A stretch of 64,000 nt of DNA from Bacteroidota bacterium. Lineage in GTDB: Bacteria > Bacteroidota > Bacteroidia > Chitinophagales > Chitinophagaceae. Numbering within the stretch: position 1 is the first letter of the stretch; each line of letters opens with the position of its first letter. The stretch spans positions 1 to 64,000 of the forward strand of contig JAFEAJ010000005.1 of assembly GCA_018266455.1 (NCBI GenBank), given 5' to 3'. Position numbers and translations under genes: made by a program. Under the pieces are notes generated by a model, which was not told the origin of the DNA, ran no database searches, and was given only the letters and a program-made list of their open reading frames with translations. Positions 35,730-44,484 of this stretch are shown here, piece by piece.

Positions 35730-35918
35730 ATGAAAACCGGCAAAAAAATATTGCCTCTATTGTTAGTTTCTGCTATTCTCTTCTGCAACAGTTCCTGCAG
35801 GTTAATCAATAATATTTTTGGACCTAAATATGGATGCCCCAGCGATGGAAGAAATGTCGGTGCTGAAAGGATTTTGAGTGGAGAGAAAGTGCCAAAGGCT
35901 CCTAAGTTTAAATCGTAA
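35730..35918 (+). CDS. Small exported cysteine-containing protein (probable lipoprotein)
   Basis: The product has 62 residues: a hydrophobic signal (about 7-18), then CNSSCRLINN, where Cys23 could be a lipidated cysteine, and a compact tail GPKYGCPSDGRNVGAERIL. The word GCPxxGRNVGAE is one I associate with small Bacteroidota lipoproteins of unknown role. No function can be assigned. It lies 41 bp before another small unknown on the same strand. Confidence 0.65.
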   Translation: MKTGKKILPLLLVSAILFCNSSCRLINNIFGPKYGCPSDGRNVGAERILSGEKVPKAPKFKS

Positions 35919-35958
35919 AATCCCAATTTCTATTATAAACATCCTAAATCCACCCTCT

Positions 35959-36291
35959 ATGAGCCTAACATTACGCACCGATTTCGGTTGCACCGAAGCA
36001 GTTATTGATGACGATTGCGGCCTTAAACGTTTTTACGAAGTGGCCAACATCCTTTCCGATGACCTTGATATAAAATTTACACAAAAGACGGATGACTTTG
36101 ATTCGCTGATGTGGGACTTTATGTTCAAGGGCCATACGCTTACTTTGCATTACAACATCTATACGGGCATATCCATCTACCCGCGCAAATTTCGGGAAGC
36201 CCCGAGAAAGGATAACGATGCCGTAGTTGAAGTAGCGAAATTTTTAGAAACAAAGCTAATGATCAATACAGCGAGAAAATTCATGTCGTAA
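35959..36291 (+). CDS. Conserved hypothetical protein, 110 residues
   Basis: I cannot name this protein with confidence. It has no signal peptide or membrane segment. The centre reads FDSLMWDFMFKGHTLTLHYN and then IYTGISIYPRKF, a beta-rich acidic module that resembles DUF3630-like small proteins, though I cannot verify this. The ATG at 35959 is preferred over an upstream in-frame ATG that overlaps the preceding small gene. It ends 50 bp before the rsgA stop on the opposite strand. Confidence 0.7.
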   Translation: MSLTLRTDFGCTEAVIDDDCGLKRFYEVANILSDDLDIKFTQKTDDFDSLMWDFMFKGHTLTLHYNIYTGISIYPRKFREAPRKDNDAVVEVAKFLETKLMINTARKFMS

Positions 36292-36341
36292 GCTTACCGT
36301 AAAAGCCGGGGCTGGCACAAATCATTGTGAGGCTTATGGCA

Positions 36342-37268
36342 TCAATATTTTTTCTCGGCAATTGAATCAAGAATGTTACAGTAGCTCACGTAACGATCAA
36401 CATATACCAAGCCCTCATCGAGGGCTTTTTTGATGGCACAACCGGGCTCGTTAACATGAAGACAATTGTTGAACCGGCACTCATTTATGCGAACCCGCAT
36501 TTCGGGGAAATAATGCGAAAGCTCTTGTTTGCCAATGTCCACCAATCCAAATTCACGCATGCCTGGCGTATCAATAACCTGTCCCCCAAACGGAAGGTCG
36601 AACATCTCAGCAAAAGTGGTAGTATGTATGCCCTTACTGCTCCACCCGCTTACGTCTTGTGTTTTAAGGCTAAGTGAAGGAAAAACATGATTGATCAAAG
36701 AAGATTTCCCCACTCCTGAATGGCCGCTGAGCAGCGTAATTTTGCCTTTCAATAACGACAACAATTCTTCTGCGACTATATTTGATTTAATACTTGTCAG
36801 CAAAATTTTATATCCGACAGATTCATACATTTCTTTCCATTGTTCAAATTTGTCAAGCTCCTTTGTTTTATATAAATCTGACTTGTTGAGAATGATAATA
36901 GCCGGAATATGATATGCCTCACAGGCAGCCAGGAACCTGTCAATAAACCCCTGAGAAGTTTTTGGCTCTTTCAGGCTGGCCATTAATATGGATTGATCAA
37001 TATTTGCTGCAATGATGTGATGCTGCCATCTGTGCGTTGGCGATTGGCGGTTAATGTAGTTTTTCCTCTTATATATTTCTGTTATAATAGCAGAACGTTC
37101 TGCTTCGTTTTCAGGCTCAATTTCAATATCGTCACCTACGGCTAAAGGGTTAGTAGAACTAATGCCTTCCTTTTTGAAGACCCCTTTCAGCCTGGCATTC
37201 CAAAACGTTCCCGCATCAGGCTTTACATAATACCAACTGCCGGTTGACTTATATACCTTGGCTTTCAT
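36342..37268 (-). CDS. rsgA: Ribosome small-subunit-dependent GTPase RsgA
   Basis: RsgA is a circularly permuted GTPase that checks late 30S assembly. The 308-residue protein has an N-terminal OB fold (about 1-70), then the permuted motifs G4 LNKSDL, G1 GHSGVGKSSL and G3 DTPGMREFG, and a C-terminal zinc-knuckle (C-x4-C-x-H-x5-C within NECRFNNCLHVNEPGC). Its -7 box (TAAATTCG on the minus strand, 37276-37283) ends 8 bp before the ATG. Confidence 0.96.
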   Translation of the reverse strand: MKAKVYKSTGSWYYVKPDAGTFWNARLKGVFKKEGISSTNPLAVGDDIEIEPENEAERSAIITEIYKRKNYINRQSPTHRWQHHIIAANIDQSILMASLKEPKTSQGFIDRFLAACEAYHIPAIIILNKSDLYKTKELDKFEQWKEMYESVGYKILLTSIKSNIVAEELLSLLKGKITLLSGHSGVGKSSLINHVFPSLSLKTQDVSGWSSKGIHTTTFAEMFDLPFGGQVIDTPGMREFGLVDIGKQELSHYFPEMRVRINECRFNNCLHVNEPGCAIKKALDEGLVYVDRYVSYCNILDSIAEKKY

Positions 37269-37275
37269 TAGTTGG

Positions 37276-37283
37276 CGAATTTA
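37276..37283 (-). promoter_or_regulatory. -7-like box of rsgA, next to the start codon
   Basis: The minus strand reads TAAATTCG (a TTCG variant of TAnnTTTG) 8 bp before the ATG. The transcript would have almost no leader. Confidence 0.4.
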
Positions 37284-37378
37284 CAAGAACAATGCTAAAT
37301 TGGAACATACAGCATAAGGGCAGATGGCTTTGTGTTCCCAGGTTTGCCAAACTACAGCACTTCCAGGTGGACAAAGAA

Positions 37379-38383
37379 TTAGGGAAATTTCCTGAACAAA
37401 GTGAACTTCAAAACAAGCTCAAAAAGAAGAAATGTGGCAGCAGCCAATGCAAATGGCAAAAATTGTTCACTGTATCGCCGATAAATCGCAACCTCGACTT
37501 TTGATTTTTCAAGTTTATCAATTTCGGAATAAATACTTTTCAGGCTATGATCATCAGTTGCCCGATAATATTTGCCTCCCGTTTCGTTTGCAATTTGGGT
37601 AAGCAGTTTTTCATCAATATTGATCTTCTCTCGCTGCATGATCACTCCGCCGGAAGTTTGTACGGGCACCGGGGCATATCCTTCTGTGCCAACTCCAATA
37701 GTATAAACGCGAACGCCCACCGATTTGGCAATTTCTTTCGCGGTGTTCGGGTCTATCAATCCGCCATTGTTTTCGCCATCAGTCAGCAAAATAATTACTT
37801 TGCTTTTTGAAGGAGACTGACGGAGCCTGTCAACACTGGTAGCCAGCCCGGAACCAATAGCAGTACCATCTTCCAACAAACCGCTTTGCACGTTATACAA
37901 TTGAGTTTGCAGCACATTATGGTCTGCCGTAAGTGGGCACATCGTAAAGCTTTCACCTGAAAATATGACAAGGCCTATCCGGTCTGTAGGGCGGTTATCT
38001 ATAAAAGTTGAAGCTACGTTTTTTGCAGCTTCAATCCTGTTTGGGGTAAAGTCCTGCGCCAGCATGCTTCCGCTAATATCAATGCATAGTATGATATCAA
38101 TGCCCTCACCATTAATTAAACGTTCTTCATTTTTTATTTGAGGCCTTGCCAGTGCAATAACCAAACTAATGGCAGCGAGCATGCGCAAAATAAACGGAAT
38201 ATGCCTGAACGTGCTTTTCCAGGAAGCAGCTCCCCTGAAATTCTGAGTAGTAGAAATAATTACTGAACTTTGGCCTTTATTGTATTTATTCCGATACCAA
38301 AAAATCATGAAAGGCACAATAAGCAGCAATCCCAAAAAAGCAGGATAGGCAAGGCTGATATGTTGAAACCACTTGTATAGCAC
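37379..38383 (-). CDS. batA: VWA-domain membrane protein BatA
   Basis: This is a 334-residue inner-membrane protein with two N-terminal membrane helices (about 13-30 and 62-80), a periplasmic or cytoplasmic von Willebrand A domain with an intact MIDAS (DISGS, then a conserved Thr and DGENN), and a C-terminal helix (about 308-328). Bat proteins were named for Bacteroides aerotolerance; their molecular role is unsettled. The start is a GTG at 38383 whose G is shared with the TAG stop of the upstream gene, so translation is coupled. Confidence 0.9.
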   Translation of the reverse strand: MLYKWFQHISLAYPAFLGLLLIVPFMIFWYRNKYNKGQSSVIISTTQNFRGAASWKSTFRHIPFILRMLAAISLVIALARPQIKNEERLINGEGIDIILCIDISGSMLAQDFTPNRIEAAKNVASTFIDNRPTDRIGLVIFSGESFTMCPLTADHNVLQTQLYNVQSGLLEDGTAIGSGLATSVDRLRQSPSKSKVIILLTDGENNGGLIDPNTAKEIAKSVGVRVYTIGVGTEGYAPVPVQTSGGVIMQREKINIDEKLLTQIANETGGKYYRATDDHSLKSIYSEIDKLEKSKVEVAIYRRYSEQFLPFALAAATFLLFELVLKFTLFRKFP

Positions 38384-39282
38384 TATTCACCAATTTCATT
38401 TAAAATTTCGACTGAAGATTTAATTACATTATAATTTTCCTCATTGTCATTTTCACTGGGGAGATATTTGGCAAACTTCACAAAATCGATGACCCGCAAT
38501 GCCTTAGACAATTGGGAATTTTGTTCGTTTGAAAGCTGTTGGCTTTTTAATTGCACAATAATTTCTTCATTTGTTTTAGCCATACTGGCAATCTGTAATT
38601 TTCTTAAAACAAATAACCGGAGAATATCGTTCAACCGGCTATAATACAATTTTACCTGCCCTTGTTCTGGAAGCTGCTGCTGCTTTAACTCTTCTAAAGA
38701 TTGAATAGCTTCTTCATAAGGAGTCAATTTTGATATATGCATCTCTTCTTTTGGGGCAACACTTTGTTTGCTTGTAATAAAATAGATTACCAGCCCAATA
38801 GAAATAACCGTAACAAAAATAATTGACCATACAATATATCTCGTGTAAGGATATGGAACATCCAAAATATCCTTGATATCATGATATTCCTGTTTAGGGC
38901 CAAGTGTGGTAAATTTTACAGTAACTGGAATGGAATCTGTGAAAAAACTTTTCCCTCCTATTACTATTGGCAACTTTGGAATGGCATGCATGCCCGAATC
39001 GAAACTGGTAATAATAATATTCTGATGATAGGATTTGCCGTCTTCAGTAATCAAAGAATCAATTCTGCCTTTGCTGACAATATCAAAATGAGGTATCGTA
39101 TCAAGCAGGAACCAGGATGGGTTGAACCCCAAGGAAACTTTCACATCAAGGGACAAACGAATCTGCTCCCCAACCAGTATTTCGTTTTTATCGATGGTGG
39201 AGTTCACGGTTACAGAAGATTGGGCAAATGACAACCTTGCACAAACCAATAAACCCGATATCAATAATATTTGGAACCTCAT
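38383..39282 (-). CDS. Bat-cluster membrane protein (short BatD-like)
   Basis: The product has 299 residues: a signal peptide (about 1-20, ending SFAQ), an Ig-like periplasmic part (about 22-140; NEILVGEQIRLSLDVKV), one membrane helix (about 152-172) and a cytoplasmic helical tail. It sits between the DUF58 gene and batA as BatD-like proteins do, but it is much shorter than full-length BatD and resembles the truncated DUF4381-type members. It overlaps batA by one base. Confidence 0.75.
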   Translation of the reverse strand: MRFQILLISGLLVCARLSFAQSSVTVNSTIDKNEILVGEQIRLSLDVKVSLGFNPSWFLLDTIPHFDIVSKGRIDSLITEDGKSYHQNIIITSFDSGMHAIPKLPIVIGGKSFFTDSIPVTVKFTTLGPKQEYHDIKDILDVPYPYTRYIVWSIIFVTVISIGLVIYFITSKQSVAPKEEMHISKLTPYEEAIQSLEELKQQQLPEQGQVKLYYSRLNDILRLFVLRKLQIASMAKTNEEIIVQLKSQQLSNEQNSQLSKALRVIDFVKFAKYLPSENDNEENYNVIKSSVEILNEIGE

Positions 39283-39385
39283 CTACATCTAAAAGTTTAA
39301 GGCCTAAAGATCTTATGATCACAACAGATCGACAGCTTATGCCTACAAAAAAATAGCCTAAGGGCAAAGCTCATAACCTCTGTAT

Positions 39386-40264
39386 TCACGCCGGTTTGCT
39401 TCGGCCGATAAAGAATTTTTTCAACACTTTCACATAATCTTCATCAGTGCGGATATGGAGAAGGTCACATCCGGCTTTCAAAAAAACAGTTTTACAGTTT
39501 TCCGTAGACGAAAAAAAATTATCATGATAATTTTTACGTACCAGGTAATCGTCAGTATCAGCCCATATCGTTTCCCCCGTTTCCGCATCCTGCACTTCTA
39601 TCAGCCCTGCTTCAGGCAGTTGCATATCCATCTTATCGTACACTTTGATTCCTGTTATGTCATGCTTTTTGGCAGCCACCTTTAATGCGTCATCAAATTT
39701 TTCGTCTAAAAAATCACTTAATATAAATGCGATGCTTTTCTGCCTGATGGAGCTGTTGAAAAATCGAATGGCTTCACCAAGCTTAGTTCCTTTTCGTTTA
39801 GGTGTTGCCGTTAACATTTCTCGTACTATATAAAGAGCTTGTTCTCTTCCTTTTTTGGGGGGAATATATTTTTCCACCTTATCTGTAAAAAGAATAGCGC
39901 CAACCTTATCGTTATTATTAATTGCCGAAAATGCCAGCACAGCGCATATTTCAGTAATAATATCTTTTTTGCTGGCATGCACCGTTCCAAATAAAGAGCT
40001 GGCGCTAATATCAATTAATAATATCACAGTCAGCTCGCGCTCCTCTTCAAACAATTTGCTGAACAGATGATTGAAACGCGCAGAAACATTCCAGTCTATA
40101 AACCGGACATCATCGCCCGGGGCGTACTCGCGCACTTCCCGAAAGCTCATTCCACGGCCTTTAAAAGCACTGTGGTACTCGCCGGTAAAAATATGCCTGG
40201 TGAGCCTTTTGCTTTTGATTTCCAGCTCACGGACCTTTTTTAATATTTCGGAAGGCGTAAACAT
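39386..40264 (-). CDS. DUF58-domain protein of the MoxR/Bat cluster
   Basis: This 292-residue soluble protein carries the DUF58 signature EYAPGDDVRFIDWNVSARF (about 46-64), followed by a VWA-like fold with LLIDISASSLFGT. DUF58 proteins accompany MoxR ATPases in chaperone-like systems acting on VWA proteins. It is encoded 149 bp after moxR and 103 bp before the BatD-like gene, all on the minus strand. Confidence 0.93.
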   Translation of the reverse strand: MFTPSEILKKVRELEIKSKRLTRHIFTGEYHSAFKGRGMSFREVREYAPGDDVRFIDWNVSARFNHLFSKLFEEERELTVILLIDISASSLFGTVHASKKDIITEICAVLAFSAINNNDKVGAILFTDKVEKYIPPKKGREQALYIVREMLTATPKRKGTKLGEAIRFFNSSIRQKSIAFILSDFLDEKFDDALKVAAKKHDITGIKVYDKMDMQLPEAGLIEVQDAETGETIWADTDDYLVRKNYHDNFFSSTENCKTVFLKAGCDLLHIRTDEDYVKVLKKFFIGRSKPA

Positions 40265-40413
40265 GCTTAATATTTATAGATAGCGATCTGTAGCCCTCAT
40301 GCCCCCGGTTCCTGGATTCTTTTTTTGCGGCCTTATAGTGGATAATTTTTAATATTCAAGAAGAAAAATTGAATTAGCGAAACTATAGACCGCTGATTAT
40401 AAGATACAAATTT

Positions 40414-41415
40414 TTATGGGACCTGGATCGCTCTTAGCACCTCATCAATCACTTGTTCTGTATTCACATTTTCAGCTTCGGCTTCATACGTTAAGCCAAT
40501 GCGATGGCGGAGCACATCTTTTGAAATAGCACGGACATCTTCAGGGATAACATATCCCCTTTTATTTAAAAATGCATTTGCTTTAGCTGCCAGTGCAAGA
40601 TTAATGCTTGCGCGTGGCGACCCGCCATAAGCAATCAATGGCTGTAATTTTTCAATCCTGTATTTTTCAGGAGTGCGCGTTGCAAAAACAATATCAAGAA
40701 TATAATGTTCCACCTTTTCATCCATATATACTTGCTTTGTTAAGTCCCTTGCCTGCAATATCTCCTGTATAGATACTACCTGGTTTACCTGGGGAAAACC
40801 AGCACCATGCGCATTCTGGCGAATGATCATCTGTTCTTCCTGCTTCGATGGGTAGCCAACAATCACTTTCATGATAAAGCGGTCCTGCTGCGCTTCGGGC
40901 AAAGGATAAGTTCCTTCCTGCTCCAATGGATTTTGTGTAGCGAGCACCAGGAATGGCTCATCCAGCTTATAGCTGGAATCTCCAATGGTCACCTGCCGCT
41001 CCTGCATTGCTTCGAGCAAAGCGCTTTGTACTTTTGCAGGTGCTCGGTTGATTTCATCGGCTAAAACAAAGTTCGCGAAGATGGGGCCCTTGCGAACCAC
41101 AAATTCATTCCGTTGCTGGTTATAGATCATGGTGCCGATAACATCGGCAGGCAATAAATCAGGAGTAAACTGGATCCGGCTGAAGTTCGCTTTGATGGCC
41201 TGGGCAAGCGATTTGATAGAAAGCGTTTTGGCCAAACCGGGAACGCCTTCTAAAAGCACATGCCCATTGCTCAATAAGCCAATCAACAACCTGTCGAGCA
41301 TATGTTGCTGGCCTACGATCACACGGCTTATCTCATCACGAAGCCTGTCAATAAAAACACCCTGGTACTGGATCTTATCATTTAATTGCCGAATGTCTTC
41401 TGCAGTATAAATCAT
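40414..41415 (-). CDS. MoxR-family AAA+ ATPase
   Basis: This 333-residue AAA+ ATPase of the MoxR branch is thought to act as a chaperone for the activation of partner complexes. It has Walker A LEGVPGLAKT, Walker B LADEINRAPAKVQSALLEAM (D-E), sensor 1 ATQNPLEQEGTYPLPEAQ and an arginine-finger region QQDRFIMK. It is the first gene of the moxR-DUF58-BatD-like-batA cluster. A -7 box TATTTTTG lies upstream at 41437-41444. Confidence 0.95.
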   Translation of the reverse strand: MIYTAEDIRQLNDKIQYQGVFIDRLRDEISRVIVGQQHMLDRLLIGLLSNGHVLLEGVPGLAKTLSIKSLAQAIKANFSRIQFTPDLLPADVIGTMIYNQQRNEFVVRKGPIFANFVLADEINRAPAKVQSALLEAMQERQVTIGDSSYKLDEPFLVLATQNPLEQEGTYPLPEAQQDRFIMKVIVGYPSKQEEQMIIRQNAHGAGFPQVNQVVSIQEILQARDLTKQVYMDEKVEHYILDIVFATRTPEKYRIEKLQPLIAYGGSPRASINLALAAKANAFLNKRGYVIPEDVRAISKDVLRHRIGLTYEAEAENVNTEQVIDEVLRAIQVP

Positions 41416-41436
41416 TTACAATTGTTATTAGGGGTG

Positions 41437-41444
41437 CAAAAATA
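41437..41444 (-). promoter_or_regulatory. -7 box of the moxR/bat cluster promoter
   Basis: The minus strand reads TATTTTTG, 21 bp before the moxR ATG. A perfect 16-bp palindrome AATTGTTTAAACAATT lies further upstream at 41507-41522 and might be an operator. Confidence 0.5.
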
Positions 41445-41636
41445 CGAATTCATAGCAAGTAGCTTGCCAACTTGAACAAGCCAGGACAAATTTCAACGGT
41501 CAGAACAATTGTTTAAACAATTTAAATATTTATTAGCGATTAACAAAAGCTGCTAAAGCCTTGTTGTAGCCAAACGGGTCATCGGAGAAGCAAGACTGAG
41601 TTGGGGAACTCCTGCAAGAAAGAAAAGCTCCAAAAA

Positions 41637-43361
41637 TCAGGAAAGGTATTTCCCAACTATCGGCATCCTTCTGCCTACTCCAAATGCTTTGCAGCTTACG
41701 CGTATGATGGGGCAGAACTGGTTTCTTTTATATTCATTGGTGTTCACCAGCTTCAGGATCCTTTTCACCAGTTGCTCGTCAATGCCCATTGATATAATCT
41801 CTTTCGGGCCCTGATGCTTTTCGATATACTGGTACAAGATTTTATCTAACACGTCATATTCAGGAAGGCTGTCGCTGTCCTTTTGGTTAGGCCTCAGTTC
41901 AGCCGAAGGCGCTTTGTTGATAATATTTTGGGGGATGATCTCTCCATTCCGGTTGATATACTTTGCCAGGGCATATACCTGCATTTTGTACACATCGCCA
42001 AGAACACTAAGCCCGCCGGCCATATCGCCATATAGAGTTCCATAGCCTGTTGCGAGCTCGCTTTTATTAGATGTGTTAAGCAGGATATAGCCAAATTTAT
42101 TTGCAATGGCCATCAGTAGGTTCCCTCTCGCCCTGCTTTGGATATTTTCTTCAGCAAGACTAAACGGAAGCTTTTTAAAAACAGGTTCCAATGCAGCAAG
42201 AAATGAGTCGTAGATGTTTTTTATTGCTATGACATCATAAGGATTGCCCAGGTTTTTTGAGAGCTGCTCCGCATCGCTCACTGAATGTGAAGAAGAATAC
42301 TGCGAAGGCATTAAGATTGCCCTTACGCTTTCTTTCCCCAAAGCCTCACATGCCAAAGCCAGCGCAACTGCACTATCAATGCCCCCGCTGCTGCCAAGGA
42401 TCGCTTTTGTAAAATTCATTTTGCTGAAATAATCTCGGATGCCGAGCATCAGCGCACCATGAATTTGCCTGATATTATTTTCAGTGGTGAGGTAGCTAAT
42501 GATTTTTGAAGCATCATTTTGTTTAGAAACACGTATTTCTTTGCTGAAAAGTCGTTGGTCATCGGCTGCCTGTAGCCGGTTCTCTTCTGCCGACCGCTGA
42601 CCGAAGACTAAGGGCTCAATGACACAAAAATCTTCTTCAAAATATTTCATCTCTTTTATAAGGTTCCCATTGGCATCATATACTAAACTGCCCCCATCAA
42701 AAACCACTTCCGTTTGTGAGCCTATGGCATTGCAATAAAACATCGGGAGCTTATACTTCAGCACATTGGCTTTTACTATTTCTTTCCTGTCTTTATCATG
42801 GTCATAGTCGAATGGCGATGCAGAAATGTTGATCATCAGGTCAGGGGCTTGCTTGCTCAATTCTTCCATCGGCCAATGACGGTATAATGGATTGTCTCCA
42901 AAAGTCCAGATGTCTTCGCAAATAGTAAGCGCAATTTTTTTGCCTTTAAAAGCAATCACATTCCATTCAAAGCCCGGTTCAAAATACCGGTATTCATCAA
43001 ACACATCATAAGTAGGCAGGCAGGTTTTATAAGCAGCTCCTTTTATTTGTTTTTCATACAACAGCAGAGCAGCATTGAATAAGCCCTTCCCTTCCTGAGA
43101 CGAGTTCCTTTGAGGGCAGCCTACAATCACTCCAATGCTATCGGCATATTGTTTAATTGTGTCAATAGCTTCATAGCATTTGTTAATGAAATCCTCAAAC
43201 TCTAAAAAATCCCTCGGCGGATAGCCGCAAACAGACAGCTCGGAAAACACCACCAGATCGGCATTTTCCTTTTTTGCTTTTTGTATGCCCTCAATAATTT
43301 TTGCTGTGTTGCCCCCGAAATTCCCTATATGATAATTTTGTTGTGCTAAAGCGATTTTCAT
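41637..43361 (-). CDS. nadE: Glutamine-dependent NAD+ synthetase
   Basis: NadE amidates nicotinic acid adenine dinucleotide to NAD+ using glutamine. The 574-residue protein joins an N-terminal nitrilase-type glutaminase (about 1-270; SELSVCGYPPRDFLE holds the catalytic Glu, and ALTICEDIW the catalytic Cys) to a C-terminal synthetase with the SGGIDSA ATP-PPi motif. TSNKSELATGYGTLYGDM is the NaAD-binding segment. Its -7 box (TAAATTTG on the minus strand, 43366-43373) ends 4 bp before the ATG, so the mRNA may be leaderless. It is divergent from gldB. Confidence 0.96.
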   Translation of the reverse strand: MKIALAQQNYHIGNFGGNTAKIIEGIQKAKKENADLVVFSELSVCGYPPRDFLEFEDFINKCYEAIDTIKQYADSIGVIVGCPQRNSSQEGKGLFNAALLLYEKQIKGAAYKTCLPTYDVFDEYRYFEPGFEWNVIAFKGKKIALTICEDIWTFGDNPLYRHWPMEELSKQAPDLMINISASPFDYDHDKDRKEIVKANVLKYKLPMFYCNAIGSQTEVVFDGGSLVYDANGNLIKEMKYFEEDFCVIEPLVFGQRSAEENRLQAADDQRLFSKEIRVSKQNDASKIISYLTTENNIRQIHGALMLGIRDYFSKMNFTKAILGSSGGIDSAVALALACEALGKESVRAILMPSQYSSSHSVSDAEQLSKNLGNPYDVIAIKNIYDSFLAALEPVFKKLPFSLAEENIQSRARGNLLMAIANKFGYILLNTSNKSELATGYGTLYGDMAGGLSVLGDVYKMQVYALAKYINRNGEIIPQNIINKAPSAELRPNQKDSDSLPEYDVLDKILYQYIEKHQGPKEIISMGIDEQLVKRILKLVNTNEYKRNQFCPIIRVSCKAFGVGRRMPIVGKYLS

Positions 43362-43365
43362 GTTG

Positions 43366-43373
43366 CAAATTTA
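43366..43373 (-). promoter_or_regulatory. -7 box of nadE, adjacent to the start codon
   Basis: The minus strand reads TAAATTTG (TAnnTTTG) and ends 4 bp before the nadE ATG, predicting little or no 5' leader. Confidence 0.5.
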
Positions 43374-43451
43374 CGGCAAACACAAATTGTGCAAATTAGC
43401 ATCAATTTTTGCTGGTGCGCATAATTGGCCCGGATTTTCGTTACTTAAATC

Positions 43452-44474
43452 ATGAAAAGATTAACCGCCATACTGCTTATTGTTCTATTTGCTGAAGCTT
43501 GCCATAATAAAAATAATGCTCCTGATGTTTCTGGGATACCTCTTACCGTTAAAATTGAACGTTTCGATAAAGCTTTTTTCTCGTTAGACACCAATAATAT
43601 TGTCCCAGGGCTACAGAAAATAACCCGGCAATACCCTTATTTCATTGACGACTTTACCACCGAGATCCTGGGAGCCGAGCCACTGAGCGATACCAGCAGG
43701 TTAGCATTTGCGGCATGCAGGCAATTTCTTTCCAGTTATTGGCCTGTTAAAGATGCCATTGAAATGAAGTTTGAAAACCTTGGTTGGCTGGAAAAAGAAC
43801 TGCAACAAAGTTTCAAATATGTAAAATATTATTTCCCACAATACCAACTCCCGTCAAAAGTGGTTGCTTACATAGGCCCTTTTGATGCCCCCGGTGTGGC
43901 TATTACTCAATATAGCCTGGCAATAGGCCTTCAATTGTACGCCGGAAAAAATTTTTCGTTCTATACCAGCATGGAGGGCCAGGAAATGTACCCCGCCTAT
44001 ATTTCCCGGCGTTTTGAGCCTTCGTTTATAACTGTCAATTGCATGAAAGCAATAGCCGAAGACCTGTTTGCAGATAAAAGCCAGAGCAAACCATTGATTG
44101 AACAAATGATCGATAAAGGGAAATATTGGTGGCTGGTCAATCAGTTCATGCCGGGTGTGCAGGATAGCCTCATCACAGGCTACACACAAAAACAATGCGA
44201 CTGGTGCAGGAAGAATGAAGGCCTGATATGGAATTTCTTTTTGCAATCCAATAACCAGCTTTATACTATCGATCCGGATATTATTAAAAATTATATAGGT
44301 GATGCGCCCAATACTTTGGGTATGCCCGATGTTTCCCCAGGCAATATTGGCCAATGGGTGGGCTGGCAAATCGTAAAAAGCTATTTCGAAAAGAACCCAT
44401 CAATAAGCCCTTTAAAACTGATGGCAACAGATCCAAAAAAAATATTTGAGGAAACAAAGTACAAGCCCCGGTGA
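43452..44474 (+). CDS. gldB: Gliding-motility lipoprotein GldB
   Basis: GldB is a cell-envelope lipoprotein required for gliding in Flavobacterium johnsoniae. The 340-residue protein has a lipoprotein signal (LFAEAC, Cys17), then the family words IERFDKAFFSLDTNNI, FKYVKYYFPQY, VVAYIGPFDAPGVA, and WVGWQIVKSYFEKNP near the end. No gldC, which follows gldB in F. johnsoniae, is present here; the next gene is a convergent YcxB-like one. Presence of gldB does not by itself show that the organism glides, since it also occurs in non-motile Bacteroidota. Confidence 0.9.
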   Translation: MKRLTAILLIVLFAEACHNKNNAPDVSGIPLTVKIERFDKAFFSLDTNNIVPGLQKITRQYPYFIDDFTTEILGAEPLSDTSRLAFAACRQFLSSYWPVKDAIEMKFENLGWLEKELQQSFKYVKYYFPQYQLPSKVVAYIGPFDAPGVAITQYSLAIGLQLYAGKNFSFYTSMEGQEMYPAYISRRFEPSFITVNCMKAIAEDLFADKSQSKPLIEQMIDKGKYWWLVNQFMPGVQDSLITGYTQKQCDWCRKNEGLIWNFFLQSNNQLYTIDPDIIKNYIGDAPNTLGMPDVSPGNIGQWVGWQIVKSYFEKNPSISPLKLMATDPKKIFEETKYKPR

Positions 44475-44484
44475 GCATGGCCGA

